Of a stretch of DNA of 64,000 bases, positions 34,108 to 42,594 are shown in pieces. A program made the position numbers and the translations under genes. How positions within the stretch are numbered: the first letter of the stretch is position 1; each line of letters opens with the position of its first letter. The stretch lies in the NCBI RefSeq assembly GCF_041200175.1, contig NZ_CP165727.1, forward strand, positions 5,397,501 through 5,461,500, given 5' to 3'. Below the pieces are notes generated by a model. The model did no database searches. It was given only the letters and a program-made list of their open reading frames with translations, and was not told the DNA's origin. The DNA is from Streptomyces sp. R33. GTDB lineage: Bacteria; Actinomycetota; Actinomycetes; Streptomycetales; Streptomycetaceae.

Positions 34108-35415
34108 GTGGACAACCGCCCCAACGCCGTAGGCACTGGCACTGGCATTGGCGGCTTCGTGTTCAGCGAGGCCGACGAGGAGCGCCGCCGCGGCGTCCGC
34201 CGCATGAAGACCACCGCGACCGGCCTGCTGATCCTGGTCGCGCTGGTCTACGTACTGACCACCTGGGCCGAGCACTCCGGTGCCGGCGGCTGGGCCGGGT
34301 ACGTCCGGGCCGCCGCCGAAGCCGGCATGGTCGGCGCGCTCGCGGACTGGTTCGCCGTGACCGCGCTGTTCCGGCACCCGCTCGGCCTGCCCATCCCGCA
34401 CACCGCGATCATCCCGACCAAGAAGGACCAGCTCGGCGTCTCCCTCGGCGAGTTCGTCGGCGAGAACTTCCTCTCCCCGGACGTGGTCCGCACCCGCCTG
34501 CACGCCCTCCGCATCGGCAGCCGCCTCGGTGCCTGGCTGGCCGAGCCCGCGCACGCCGACCGCGTCACGGCCGAGCTGGCCACCGCGCTGCGCGGAGCCC
34601 TGACCGTACTGCGCGACTCCGACGTGCAGGCCGTCGTGGGCGAGGCCATCACCCGGCGGGCCGAGACCGCCGAGATCGCGCCGGGGATCGGCAAGACCCT
34701 GGAGAAGGTCGTCGCGGACGGCGGGCACCGCCGCGTCGTCGACCTCGTCTGCATCAAGGCCCACGACTGGCTGGTGACGCACGGGGAATCGGTGATGGGC
34801 GCCGTCCAGGGCGGCGCGCCCGGCTGGACCCCGCGGTTCGTGGACCGCAAGGTCGGCGAGCGCGTGTACAAGGAACTGCTCCGCTTCCTGACGGAAATGC
34901 GGGACATGCCGGAGCACCCGGCGCGCGGGGCGGTGGACCGGTTCCTGACGGACTTCGCGGCCGATCTCCAGTCGGACAGGGACACCCGGGCCCGGGTGGA
35001 GCGCCTGAAGTCCGAGATCCTGCAGCGTGAGGAGGTCCAGGACGTGATCGCCTCCGCCTGGACCGCGATCCGGTCGATGATCCTCTCGGCGGCGGAGGAC
35101 GACCACAGCGAGCTGCGGCTGCGGGTCCGGTCCTCCCTGCTGTCGCTGGGGGCCCGGCTGGCGACGGACGGCCGGCTCCAGGACAAGGTGGAGGGCTGGA
35201 TCGAGGGCGCGGTGGTGTACGTGGTGACCACCTACCGGGCCGAGATCACCTCGCTGATCACGGACACGGTGGCCGGGTGGGACGCCGAGCACACGTCGCG
35301 GAAGATCGAGGCCCACATCGGCCGCGACCTGCAGTTCATCCGCATCAACGGCACGGTGGTCGGCGCCCTGGCAGGGCTGCTGATCTACGCGGTGTCGCAG
35401 GCGTTCGGCGCGTAG
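34108..35415 (+). CDS. DUF445 family membrane protein
   Basis: A 435-residue protein with an N-terminal membrane helix (KTTATGLLILVALVYVLTTW), the family motif AEAGMVGALADWFAVTALFR followed by HPLGLPIPHTAIIPTKKD, long amphipathic helices, and a final membrane helix (VVGALAGLLIYAVSQAF). DUF445 proteins are widespread membrane proteins of unknown function. GTG 34108 is preferred over ATG 34069 because GGGAGG lies 6 bases upstream. Confidence 0.88.
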   Translation: MDNRPNAVGTGTGIGGFVFSEADEERRRGVRRMKTTATGLLILVALVYVLTTWAEHSGAGGWAGYVRAAAEAGMVGALADWFAVTALFRHPLGLPIPHTAIIPTKKDQLGVSLGEFVGENFLSPDVVRTRLHALRIGSRLGAWLAEPAHADRVTAELATALRGALTVLRDSDVQAVVGEAITRRAETAEIAPGIGKTLEKVVADGGHRRVVDLVCIKAHDWLVTHGESVMGAVQGGAPGWTPRFVDRKVGERVYKELLRFLTEMRDMPEHPARGAVDRFLTDFAADLQSDRDTRARVERLKSEILQREEVQDVIASAWTAIRSMILSAAEDDHSELRLRVRSSLLSLGARLATDGRLQDKVEGWIEGAVVYVVTTYRAEITSLITDTVAGWDAEHTSRKIEAHIGRDLQFIRINGTVVGALAGLLIYAVSQAFGA

Positions 35416-35501
35416 GCCAGGCCCTCTGCCGGGCCGGCCCGGGCTCGGGGCCGGCGGAGGGTCGGCGGAGGGTCGGGCTGGCCCAGCCTGCTCGGCGGGG
35501 C

Positions 35502-35570
35502 CGTGGCCCGTGGCCCATGCCTCATGCCCCGTGGCCCGTGGCCTGTGGCCTGTGGCCCACGCGCCGTGGC
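35502..35570 (+). repeat. Short degenerate repeat of GTGGCCC/GTGGCCT
   Basis: Seven- to eight-base units (GTGGCCC, GTGGCCT, CATGCCC) are repeated about eight times between the DUF445 gene and the next stop codon. No coding signal is seen here. Confidence 0.6.
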
Positions 35571-35583
35571 GCCCGTGGTCGGG

Positions 35584-35883
35584 TCAGCCGCGGTCGGCGA
35601 CGACCCAGGACGCGGTCGCCACGACGGCCGCGGCCCCGAGGACGGCCGGCCAGGCCCCGACCTTCTTGGCCAGCGGGTGCGCGCCCGCGAAGCCGGCGAG
35701 GTACAGCGCGCCGAGCCCGGCCGCCGCGGGGGTGCCGCCGCGCCGGTGCCATTCCCGCCCGGCGGCCAGCCCGGCCGCGCCGAGCACGACACCGCCCAGC
35801 GGACGCTTTTTCGTCCACCGGGCGACGGCGTACCCGCCGACCAGTCCGGCGGCCGCCACTGCGGAACTCGGTACGCGCGCCAT
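35584..35883 (-). CDS. Small membrane protein
   Basis: A 99-residue, Ala/Gly-rich protein with three to four predicted membrane segments (SSAVAAAGLVGGYAVARW, GGVVLGAAGLAAG, GLGALYLAGFAGAHPL, AVLGAAAVVATASWVVA). ATG 35883 has GAGGAG 7 bases upstream. I do not recognise a family. Confidence 0.65.
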   Translation of the reverse strand: MARVPSSAVAAAGLVGGYAVARWTKKRPLGGVVLGAAGLAAGREWHRRGGTPAAAGLGALYLAGFAGAHPLAKKVGAWPAVLGAAAVVATASWVVADRG

Positions 35884-35963
35884 GCCCAACTCCTCAAGTC
35901 GTCTGATCTGACTGGTCTGACTGATCTGGTGATCTCGCTGATCTCACTTGTGCCACTACGAGG

Positions 35964-36140
35964 CTAACGCGGGGGCTTGACCACCCGGCGGGCCCCCAGC
36001 GCCCCCAAGACGAGCACGGCCCCGCCGACCACACCGTCCGGCACGGCGTCCTTGACGGCGCGCGGCAGCAGCGCCACCACACCCAGGACGAGAAGGAAGG
36101 CGAGCACGCACCGGCCGGTGGCCCGAAGCAGTCTGTCCAC
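35964..36140 (-). CDS. Very small membrane protein
   Basis: About 58 residues with two hydrophobic segments (CVLAFLLVLGVVALLP and GVVGGAVLVLGALGARR) and a basic tail. GTG 36140 gives a start close to the first helix with a weak GAGC upstream; longer in-frame starts up to 36293 would add a region without hydrophobic content. Start and reality are uncertain. Confidence 0.45.
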   Translation of the reverse strand: MDRLLRATGRCVLAFLLVLGVVALLPRAVKDAVPDGVVGGAVLVLGALGARRVVKPPR

Positions 36141-36294
36141 GGGCTGCTCAACGCGCCGCGCGTCGCCCCGACACGGAGCACGGGGAGGGGATTTGTCGCA
36201 CACTCGCCGGATCCGCGCGATACGTGCTCCAGGAACCGGTCCGGCATAAATTGACTCTCCCATCCCAAACGGGAAAAAGAGGAGCTCGGACATC

Positions 36295-36831
36295 GTGATC
36301 TGCTACGGACAGGCCGTCCTCGACCTCGCGGACGAACTGGTCGACGCCTATGCCGACGTCTTCTCCGCTCCGCCGTGGAACGAAGACGAAGAAACCATTC
36401 GCCAGTTCGCGGTCCGCCTCCAGGCCAACGCCCGGCGCCGTGGTTTCCGTACGGCTCTCGCCCAGTCCGCGGCCGGCATCGACGGCTTCGCCACGGGCTG
36501 GCTCACCCCGGCGGCGTTCCCCAAGGACCGCGGGTACGCCCAGGTCGCGGCGCAGCTCGGCCCGGAGCGCGTGCGGGAACTCCTGACGGGTGCGCTGGAG
36601 ATAGACGAGCTCGCCGTACGCCCCTACGCGCGCGGCCACGGCACGGGCCGGACCCTGCTCACCGAGATCACCGCCGATGCCCCGGACCGGCGGGCCTGGC
36701 TGCTGACCTCCCGCCTGGCCACCGACACGGTGGCCACGTACCGGCGCCTGGGCTGGCACGAGGTCACCGCCCGGCCGGGCACGCAGACGGGGGTGATCGT
36801 CTTCCTGTCCCCGGAGCACCCGGGCCGCTAG
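36295..36831 (+). CDS. GNAT-family N-acetyltransferase
   Basis: A 178-residue acetyl-CoA-dependent acetyltransferase. The acetyl-CoA loop (motif A) is ELAVRPYARGHGTGRTLLTE, with R-G-x-G-x-G spacing. The preceding strand (LEIDELAVRPY) and the later ATDTVATYRRLGWHEV segment (motif B) complete the fold. The substrate is unknown. It begins with GTG 36295, with GAGGAGC about 15 bases upstream. Confidence 0.85.
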   Translation: MICYGQAVLDLADELVDAYADVFSAPPWNEDEETIRQFAVRLQANARRRGFRTALAQSAAGIDGFATGWLTPAAFPKDRGYAQVAAQLGPERVRELLTGALEIDELAVRPYARGHGTGRTLLTEITADAPDRRAWLLTSRLATDTVATYRRLGWHEVTARPGTQTGVIVFLSPEHPGR

Positions 36832-36868
36832 GGGGTGTCGTCGGCCCGGGGCCGGGCATACCGCCGGC

Positions 36869-37996
36869 ATGATCACACCGAAGCAGACGCCAGACCACAC
36901 CCGGCCCCCGACCCACCGGCCCCTCGGCCGGACGGCAACCAGCCGGAGGCCCGTGCAGCCGGCCGGGCGGACGGCGAATGACCGCAGGCCCGGGAAGGCG
37001 ACCGGACAGGCGGCCGCCGCCCATGCGGCCCGTCGGCAGTTCAACCTGGCCACCCGCCACCAGCTCGTCAGCGCAGGGGTGCCCGACGGCACGATCACCT
37101 CGCGCACCCGCCCGGGCGGGCCCTGGCAACGCTTACTTCCCCGGGTCTACCTCCTGCAGACCGGGCCCCCGGACCACCGCCAACGCGCCCTCGCCGCCGT
37201 CCTGTACGCTGCCGAGCCCGCCGCGGACCCGCTGTCCGGCGACACGGCCGTCCTCACCGGCGGCGCCGCCCTGGCGCTCCTCGGCATCCGCGACGTCCCG
37301 TACACCCCGGCCGACGTCCTGGTCCGCGCCCCGCGCCGGCTCACCGGGACCCCGGAGGTCCGCCCGCTGGCCACCGCGCGCTGGCCGCGCACCATCGCGG
37401 TGTCCGGCATCCCGAGCGCCGGCCCGGTGCGTGCGGCCGCCGACTTCGCCGCCCGGACCGAGGACCCCGACCGCATCCGCTCGACCCTGGCCCACGTGGT
37501 CCAGTCCGGCTGGTGCCACCCGCAGGACCTGCACGCCGAGCTCCGCGCGGCCCGCCTCCTCACCCGCCCGGCGATCCGCGCCGCCGCCTCGGAACTCGTC
37601 GCCGGGGTCCGCTCGATCGCCGAGGCCCTGGCCCGGGACACCCTCACGGCGACGGACCTCCCGACCCCGCTGTGGAACGCCCGGCTGTACACCCCGGACG
37701 GCTCGTTCCTGGCCAGCCCGGACGCGTACTGGCCCGACGAGGGCGTCGCCCTGGAGATCGACTCGGCGGAGTACCACTACACCCGCGACGCCTGGCACGC
37801 CACCCTCCTGCGCCGCCTGCGCCTGGAGTCCCACGGCATCCTGGTGGTCAGCGCAACCCCGTCGATGATCCGCGACACCCCACCCCAGGTCATCGCCGCC
37901 CTCCGCACCCTCCTCGCCCTGGCCACCACCCGCCCCACCCCACCCACAGCCCAAGCCCGCGGCCACCAACAGCTGGCCTTTCCCCTCAGGTGGTGA
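36869..37996 (+). CDS. AbiEi-like antitoxin N-domain with DUF559-type C-domain; contains a TTA codon
   Basis: A 375-residue protein. After a basic, Pro/Arg-rich head comes a winged-helix segment (RRQFNLATRHQLVSAGVPDG, then RLLPRVYLL) like AbiEi antitoxins. The C-terminal part (VALEIDSAEYHYTRDAWHAT, RRLRLESHGILVVSATP) resembles the DUF559/Vsr-like nuclease fold. Codon 89 (37133-37135) is TTA, rare in Streptomyces and read only by the bldA tRNA, so expression may depend on development. No AbiEii toxin is adjacent. It stands directly before the defence island; whether it belongs to it is unclear. Confidence 0.65.
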   Translation: MITPKQTPDHTRPPTHRPLGRTATSRRPVQPAGRTANDRRPGKATGQAAAAHAARRQFNLATRHQLVSAGVPDGTITSRTRPGGPWQRLLPRVYLLQTGPPDHRQRALAAVLYAAEPAADPLSGDTAVLTGGAALALLGIRDVPYTPADVLVRAPRRLTGTPEVRPLATARWPRTIAVSGIPSAGPVRAAADFAARTEDPDRIRSTLAHVVQSGWCHPQDLHAELRAARLLTRPAIRAAASELVAGVRSIAEALARDTLTATDLPTPLWNARLYTPDGSFLASPDAYWPDEGVALEIDSAEYHYTRDAWHATLLRRLRLESHGILVVSATPSMIRDTPPQVIAALRTLLALATTRPTPPTAQARGHQQLAFPLRW

Positions 37997-38027
37997 TCAA
38001 GCGGTTCGGGGCGGCGACAATGGATGT

Positions 38028-38486
38028 GTGGAGACACTCGAGACGACGGCCGTGGTGCGTCGGCGCATGAGCCGCCAGAAGAGCCGCAACACCGGGGTCG
38101 AGGTTGCCCTGCGCAAGCTGTTGCATGGCTCCGGTCTGCGGTACAGGATTCACCGGCGCCCGGTGAAGGGGGTTCGCCGGGAGGCGGACATCGTGTTCGG
38201 GCCTGCTCGTGTAGCGGTCTTCGTCGACGGCTGTTTTTGGCACGGCTGCCCGGAGCATGCGACCTGGCCTCGGAACAACGCAGACTTCTGGCGGAAGAAG
38301 ATCGAAGGCAACCGGAGCAGAGACCTCGACACGGACGCCCGCCTTGCCATCGCGGGTTGGCTTTCCGTGCGCATCTGGGAGCACGAGGACCCGGTCGAGG
38401 CGGCGGAGCGGGTCATCTCCACGGTTGCGATGCGTCGTGACGCGCTCGGGGTCTCTGCGAGGAGTGGTCGCGGCAGAGCCATTTGA
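38028..38486 (+). CDS. vsr: Very-short-patch mismatch endonuclease (Vsr)
   Basis: A 152-residue Vsr endonuclease, which nicks DNA 5' of T in T:G mismatches that arise when 5-methylcytosine deaminates. Family features are MSRQKSRNTGVEVALRKLLH, GLRYRIHRRPVKG, the metal-binding Asp in READIVFGPARVAVFVDG (Asp54), CFWHGCPEH (zinc and active-site His), and NADFWRKKIEGNRSRD. The late zinc ligand, Cys in the E. coli enzyme, appears to be replaced (RIWEHEDP). GTG 38028 gives the longest frame; ATG 38067 just before the conserved region is possible. It is the first gene of the rightward defence operon and fits the two C5 methyltransferase genes nearby. Confidence 0.93.
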   Translation: METLETTAVVRRRMSRQKSRNTGVEVALRKLLHGSGLRYRIHRRPVKGVRREADIVFGPARVAVFVDGCFWHGCPEHATWPRNNADFWRKKIEGNRSRDLDTDARLAIAGWLSVRIWEHEDPVEAAERVISTVAMRRDALGVSARSGRGRAI

Positions 38487-38505
38487 CAGAGAGAGATTGT
38501 CAAAT
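38481..38505. promoter_or_regulatory. Perfect palindrome overlapping the vsr stop; candidate operator
   Basis: ATTTGACA and TGTCAAAT are perfect 8-base arms around a 9-base AG-rich spacer. It is AT-rich against its surroundings, overlaps the vsr stop codon, and lies 62 bases before the gene for an XRE-type HTH protein, which could bind it. Confidence 0.6.
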
Positions 38506-38566
38506 GCCGCTGCTAGGCTGCGCATTGCCGATTGTCTTGCGCGGTGGTGACCGGGGGAGGGGATCC

Positions 38567-40654
38567 ATGGGAGTGGGCGGCGAGGAGTTCGGGCCCTGGC
38601 TGGCACGTCAGTTGAGCCGGATGGACATATCCCAGGCCGAACTGGCCGAGCGTGTGGGTCTCACTCGGGCGGCGGTCTCTGCTTGGGTGAACGGCCGTTC
38701 GGAACCCAGGGATGACACGAAACGGCTCATTGCCGATGCATTCGGAACGGACGAGGCATCCTTGGCGGCCCGCGTGACCGACGTCGTCACCACTTTGCCC
38801 CTGCGTTGGCACCACCGGCGGGCGCATGCGGACGGGGGCCGCGAGTACGGAAACGCCGCTGCGTTTGCCTTCGATGCAGACATGGCGGTCCTCACCCGCG
38901 AGGCAACCCAGAACTCGCTCGACGAACGACTGGACACCGGGGCCCCGGTCCGCGTCGAGTACACACTCCACGAGCTCACCGGCAGCCGCCTGAAGAAATT
39001 CCTCGACGCGTTGCAATGGGATGAGCTCCTCCCGCACTACGAGCAGGCCGCGGGCGCGCCGCAGAAGGTGTCCCGCAGCCTCCGCGCGGCGCTGGACGAC
39101 CTCGCGGCCGGGGATTCCCTTCTCTTGCTTCGGGTGGACGACTACAACGCGACCGGCCTCACGGGCCCGGAGTACGCTGACGGCCGCTTCGCGGCAGTCG
39201 TCCGGCGACAGCTGGACAGCCACAAGACATCCGCCAGTCGGGCCGGTGGCTCGTACGGCCTGGGCAAGGCCACCCTCTGGGCGACCAGCCGGTTCGGTCT
39301 GGTGTTGGTCAACTCCACTCTGTCCGAGGCGCACGAGGGGCGGACCGACCGACGGGTGATCGGTCGACTCGACCTCCCGTGGCACGAAGTCGGCGGTGAT
39401 GCCTATGCCGGCCCGGCCTGGTTCGGCGAGCCCGACACCGCCCCGGACCACCGAAACGTGGCCCGGTCGTGGTGGGCCGCCGAAGACACCGTACGGGACC
39501 TGCATCTCGAACGCAGCAGCGCTGCCCCGGGCACGTCGTTCCTCATCGTCGGTGCGCATGACGCTTCAGGGGATGCCGAAGACCTTCGCGATATTCACGA
39601 CAAACTCGTCAGGTCCCTGGCGGACGGGTTCTGGGCCTCCATGGTCGGCGGCCGGCGCGCCGGTCCGCTGCTGGAGGCGACCGTGCGGACCCTGAGGGAC
39701 GGCCGAGTGATCGTTCCCGAGGAGAGAGTCGATCCCTCCGTGAGGCACCCGGGCCTGTGTCGGGCGCTCCGGGCATATCTCGACGAGGAGACGGTCGACG
39801 CGCTCACCTCCGAGAATCAGGTGGCCGCGGTCGAGGTCCCGATCGTGGTGACGCCACGCAAGGGGCAGGTCGGAGGGAAGGGGAACCGGCACGGTGCGGT
39901 TCTGCTGCTGACGCCCACTGCCGACGGGGACGAGAAGCACAGCCGGGTCGTGTGCATGCGGGGCAACCGCATGACGATCACCGAGCACCGCCCGCGTGAA
40001 CTGCCCCCGGGCTCCATTCCCTTCCAAGCGGTGCTCCTCGCCGGATACGCGACCGAGCGGGATGGGCAGGACGTCGCTCTCGCCGAGGCGTTCCTGAGGG
40101 CATCGGAACCGCCGGAACACGATCGATGGGATCGAACCGAGGAGCTCACCTCGCTGTACGCGCGGGGGGCGCTCACGCGGCTGAAGGAGTTTCGCGCCGA
40201 GATCGACAAGGCTGTACGAGGCCTGGTCCAGCGCGAGACGGCTCCACGTGCGGAGGGCCCGGCGGGTTTGAGGGAATTGCTGCGCCTGGACTACAGCGGA
40301 CCTGCGCAGCGCCGTTCCGCGTCGTTCCCGATCGTGGACCGGCTCGACGCCACGCTGAAGCCGTCCGGCGCATGGAGCGTGGCCGTGACGGTGAAGCTTC
40401 CCGATGCCGACGACCCTTGGCTGCTGACGCCGGTCGCGAAGTTCGACGTGCGCTCGGGTGGGAAGCCGGTGGTCGACTGGGCGAGCTTGTCCGCCACGGA
40501 CAATTGTCGCCTCGAGCGCGGCAATCTCGTTGTTGATGCCGGAGTGCGTCGGGCGGAGTTCCATGGTGTCACCGACCCGGCCACACATCCCGTCCGCGGC
40601 GCTTTGGCCCGGCTCGTCGTCGAAGTCCAGAGGGCTCGTGGAGGTGCCGCGTGA
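38567..40654 (+). CDS. XRE helix-turn-helix fused to a GHKL-type ATPase
   Basis: A 695-residue protein. Residues 10-62 are a clear XRE HTH (QLSRMDISQAELAERVGLTR, AAVSAWVNGRSEPRDDTKRL). The rest begins with a GHKL (Hsp90/MutL/histidine-kinase fold) ATPase: N box TREATQNSLDER near 110, a VDDYNATGL segment near 189 in the place of the D-x-G-x-G loop, and the ATP-lid glycines SRAGGSYGLGKATLW near 226. The C-terminal half is unassigned. The fusion suggests sequence-directed recruitment or self-regulation of an ATP-driven clamp. ATG 38567 has GGGGAGGGG 5 bases upstream. It overlaps the next gene (GTGA). Confidence 0.8.
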   Translation: MGVGGEEFGPWLARQLSRMDISQAELAERVGLTRAAVSAWVNGRSEPRDDTKRLIADAFGTDEASLAARVTDVVTTLPLRWHHRRAHADGGREYGNAAAFAFDADMAVLTREATQNSLDERLDTGAPVRVEYTLHELTGSRLKKFLDALQWDELLPHYEQAAGAPQKVSRSLRAALDDLAAGDSLLLLRVDDYNATGLTGPEYADGRFAAVVRRQLDSHKTSASRAGGSYGLGKATLWATSRFGLVLVNSTLSEAHEGRTDRRVIGRLDLPWHEVGGDAYAGPAWFGEPDTAPDHRNVARSWWAAEDTVRDLHLERSSAAPGTSFLIVGAHDASGDAEDLRDIHDKLVRSLADGFWASMVGGRRAGPLLEATVRTLRDGRVIVPEERVDPSVRHPGLCRALRAYLDEETVDALTSENQVAAVEVPIVVTPRKGQVGGKGNRHGAVLLLTPTADGDEKHSRVVCMRGNRMTITEHRPRELPPGSIPFQAVLLAGYATERDGQDVALAEAFLRASEPPEHDRWDRTEELTSLYARGALTRLKEFRAEIDKAVRGLVQRETAPRAEGPAGLRELLRLDYSGPAQRRSASFPIVDRLDATLKPSGAWSVAVTVKLPDADDPWLLTPVAKFDVRSGGKPVVDWASLSATDNCRLERGNLVVDAGVRRAEFHGVTDPATHPVRGALARLVVEVQRARGGAA

Positions 40655-41634
40655 CAGTTGCCTTCCCCTATCCGGTGCTCTTCGGCGACGTCACCGTCAA
40701 AGTCCTCTCTGTGAAGGTCGACGGCGATGAGCTCCCCTACACGATGATTTCCGCGTCGGACAGGACCGTCGCCCTGCACAGAGCGGGGCGCGAGTCCTGG
40801 GAACGGGCCCGGCTCCGGGTCGCAGTCGACTTTCCGCAAAGCGAGTTGGCCGAGGGGCCCTGGTCGGATGTCGTTTTCCTCGCAGTCCTGTCCGAGAAGT
40901 CCACCAATGCCCGGACAACCGCTGTACTGAGGCGGACGGGTGACGGGACTGTCGAGGGGGCCGTCGAACTGGACCGGGCGCGGCACCACGACCGGGTCAC
41001 GCTGGCCGTTTCCGTGGTCGCGACCGTCGGCGACGTTCCGGGACGTCTGATCGGCTCCGCCAAGGACTCGTGGTACGTCGACCTTCGGGCGTCGGCGCCG
41101 GAGCGTCGACAGGAGATCGAGATCGTCGAGGCCGACTTTCGCAAGGGGGCCCACGAGTGGTTGCGTGCCTACCAGGACTCGGCGTGGGTCGTCGATGCGA
41201 CCGGTGACATGCCCACGGTCTACCTGAACACCGGTTCCGTGGAAGGGCTGATGGCGCTCCTCCATAGCCGTGGGGGGACGCCCCCCGAGCGCGCACTCCG
41301 TGACATGACCCACAGCATGATCGCTCAAGACGCCTGGATTGCCATGTTCCACAGCGCGGCGGGCGATCTGGACACGGACGAGGACGGAACGCCGATCATG
41401 CCGAGCGGCTGGCGGGAGGCCGTTCTGCGGTCCATGCTGCCGGACGTGCTGCCGGGGTTGCAGCCCGCCGATGCCCTGCACGAGATTCTGCAGCGTCGGG
41501 AGAAGGGCTACGGCTGGGCGGAGCTGCAGACAAGCGTGCAATTCGCGGCGGGTCGGCGCAGCCGAAACAGCCGGCATCTGACGACTGCGGTCCGCTCGTT
41601 GGGCGCAGCGAGCGAGACAGGAGCGACCCGGTGA
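40651..41634 (+). CDS. Defence-island protein of unknown family
   Basis: A 327-residue protein I do not recognise. The first 130 residues look beta-rich (PVLFGDVTVKVLSVKVDGDE, ARLRVAVDFPQSELAEG). The second half is helical (RQEIEIVEADFRKGAHEWLR, MTHSMIAQDAWIAMFHSAAG, AVLRSMLPDVLPGLQPADAL). There is no membrane segment, signal peptide or nuclease motif. GTG 40651 overlaps the stop of the XRE-GHKL gene, and its stop overlaps the next start, so the three proteins are made in a coupled way and probably form a complex. Confidence 0.7.
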   Translation: MTVAFPYPVLFGDVTVKVLSVKVDGDELPYTMISASDRTVALHRAGRESWERARLRVAVDFPQSELAEGPWSDVVFLAVLSEKSTNARTTAVLRRTGDGTVEGAVELDRARHHDRVTLAVSVVATVGDVPGRLIGSAKDSWYVDLRASAPERRQEIEIVEADFRKGAHEWLRAYQDSAWVVDATGDMPTVYLNTGSVEGLMALLHSRGGTPPERALRDMTHSMIAQDAWIAMFHSAAGDLDTDEDGTPIMPSGWREAVLRSMLPDVLPGLQPADALHEILQRREKGYGWAELQTSVQFAAGRRSRNSRHLTTAVRSLGAASETGATR

Positions 41635-42575
41635 GCCGTAGGAACCATGATGTTCCGCCGACTCTCGGGTTGCTGCCCGACATGGCAGCTGCCCGGCACC
41701 TGTCCCTGGTGGTGCGGACTGGGCAACAGCGGCCTCCGCAGGTCGCGCTCCGCCGGGAATCGGAGGCTCTGGGAAGCGCCCGACGTTGGCAGGCAGAGCC
41801 GGTGCGAGAGCTGGTCGACAAAGCCATGGAGCGCTTTGATGTGCGGCGAACCGAGGCCGACGGCTGGCTGGCCCCGCGCCTGCACGCGACCTTGCGCATG
41901 ACGCGCGCGGAGGCCGCCGACAGCCGCCTGTGGAATTTCCTCGCGATGGTCGTGGCCCCCGACTACGTGGTCTGGCGCCATCGGGGTGCAGACTCCGACG
42001 AAGAGCGGGGAACAGTGCCGACGGCTCGCTTCCGTGGAGCGCACTACACGCAGGCGTTCTCGCGTCTGTGGTGGGCGGCGGAGCTGTTCCGCAACGGTTC
42101 CGACTACGGCCCGGTGGAGGGCGTGTGCCGGGTCCAGGACTTTCTCCAGACCACCATGCGCATGGACGTGGTCGACCACAGGCCGACGGCCCAGGCGATG
42201 CTCAGGGTCATCGAAGGCCGCCTCGCGAAGGGGGTCACGCGCCCCGGGGACCAGGTCAACGCCCTTTCCGCAGCCGTCAACGCGGCGGGAAGCACTCTGG
42301 TGTACGACGTGTTGGCGCCGGACGAGGCACCGGACACCGATGCCCTGAGGGACTGGATCGACGACTCGGAGCACGCTCCACCGGTGCCCTGGGACACCCT
42401 GCCCGCCGGGCCGGACGACGGACGGGTGCTCAGCGGCTCGATCGACGATCTGATCCCGATTTTCGAGCGGCTCCTCGATGAGGCGCCGCTGCGCGACAGG
42501 TCGAGGCGGAGGGGTGTCCCGGCGGCCCGCCTTCCCGAAGGCGTGTCGCTGGTGAAGGCGACCGACGGACACTGA
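41631..42575 (+). CDS. Defence-island protein of unknown family (possibly DUF6339-like)
   Basis: A 314-residue, mostly helical protein. Recognisable landmarks are SRLWNFLAMVVAPDYVVWRH, RFRGAHYTQAFSRLWWAAEL, and VCRVQDFLQTTMRMDVVDHR. The sequence recalls the DUF6339 family seen in defence loci, but this is from memory and unverified. No catalytic motif is visible. GTG 41631 overlaps the stop of the previous gene. It is the last gene of the rightward operon and ends 19 bases from the end of the convergent methyltransferase gene. Confidence 0.65.
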   Translation: MSRRNHDVPPTLGLLPDMAAARHLSLVVRTGQQRPPQVALRRESEALGSARRWQAEPVRELVDKAMERFDVRRTEADGWLAPRLHATLRMTRAEAADSRLWNFLAMVVAPDYVVWRHRGADSDEERGTVPTARFRGAHYTQAFSRLWWAAELFRNGSDYGPVEGVCRVQDFLQTTMRMDVVDHRPTAQAMLRVIEGRLAKGVTRPGDQVNALSAAVNAAGSTLVYDVLAPDEAPDTDALRDWIDDSEHAPPVPWDTLPAGPDDGRVLSGSIDDLIPIFERLLDEAPLRDRSRRRGVPAARLPEGVSLVKATDGH

Positions 42576-42593
42576 CTGCCGGGTCCCCGGCAG
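42576..42593. terminator. Bidirectional hairpin between the two defence operons
   Basis: CTGCCGGG and CCCGGCAG pair perfectly around two bases and fill almost the whole 19-base gap between the two convergent stop codons. Confidence 0.7.
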
Positions 42594-42594
42594 A

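Noticed and set aside
30870..34214. 1114-residue minus-strand open frame across the ABC and DUF1707 genes
   Set aside because: It spans several well-supported + strand genes and is rich in Arg/Pro/His without domain signal.
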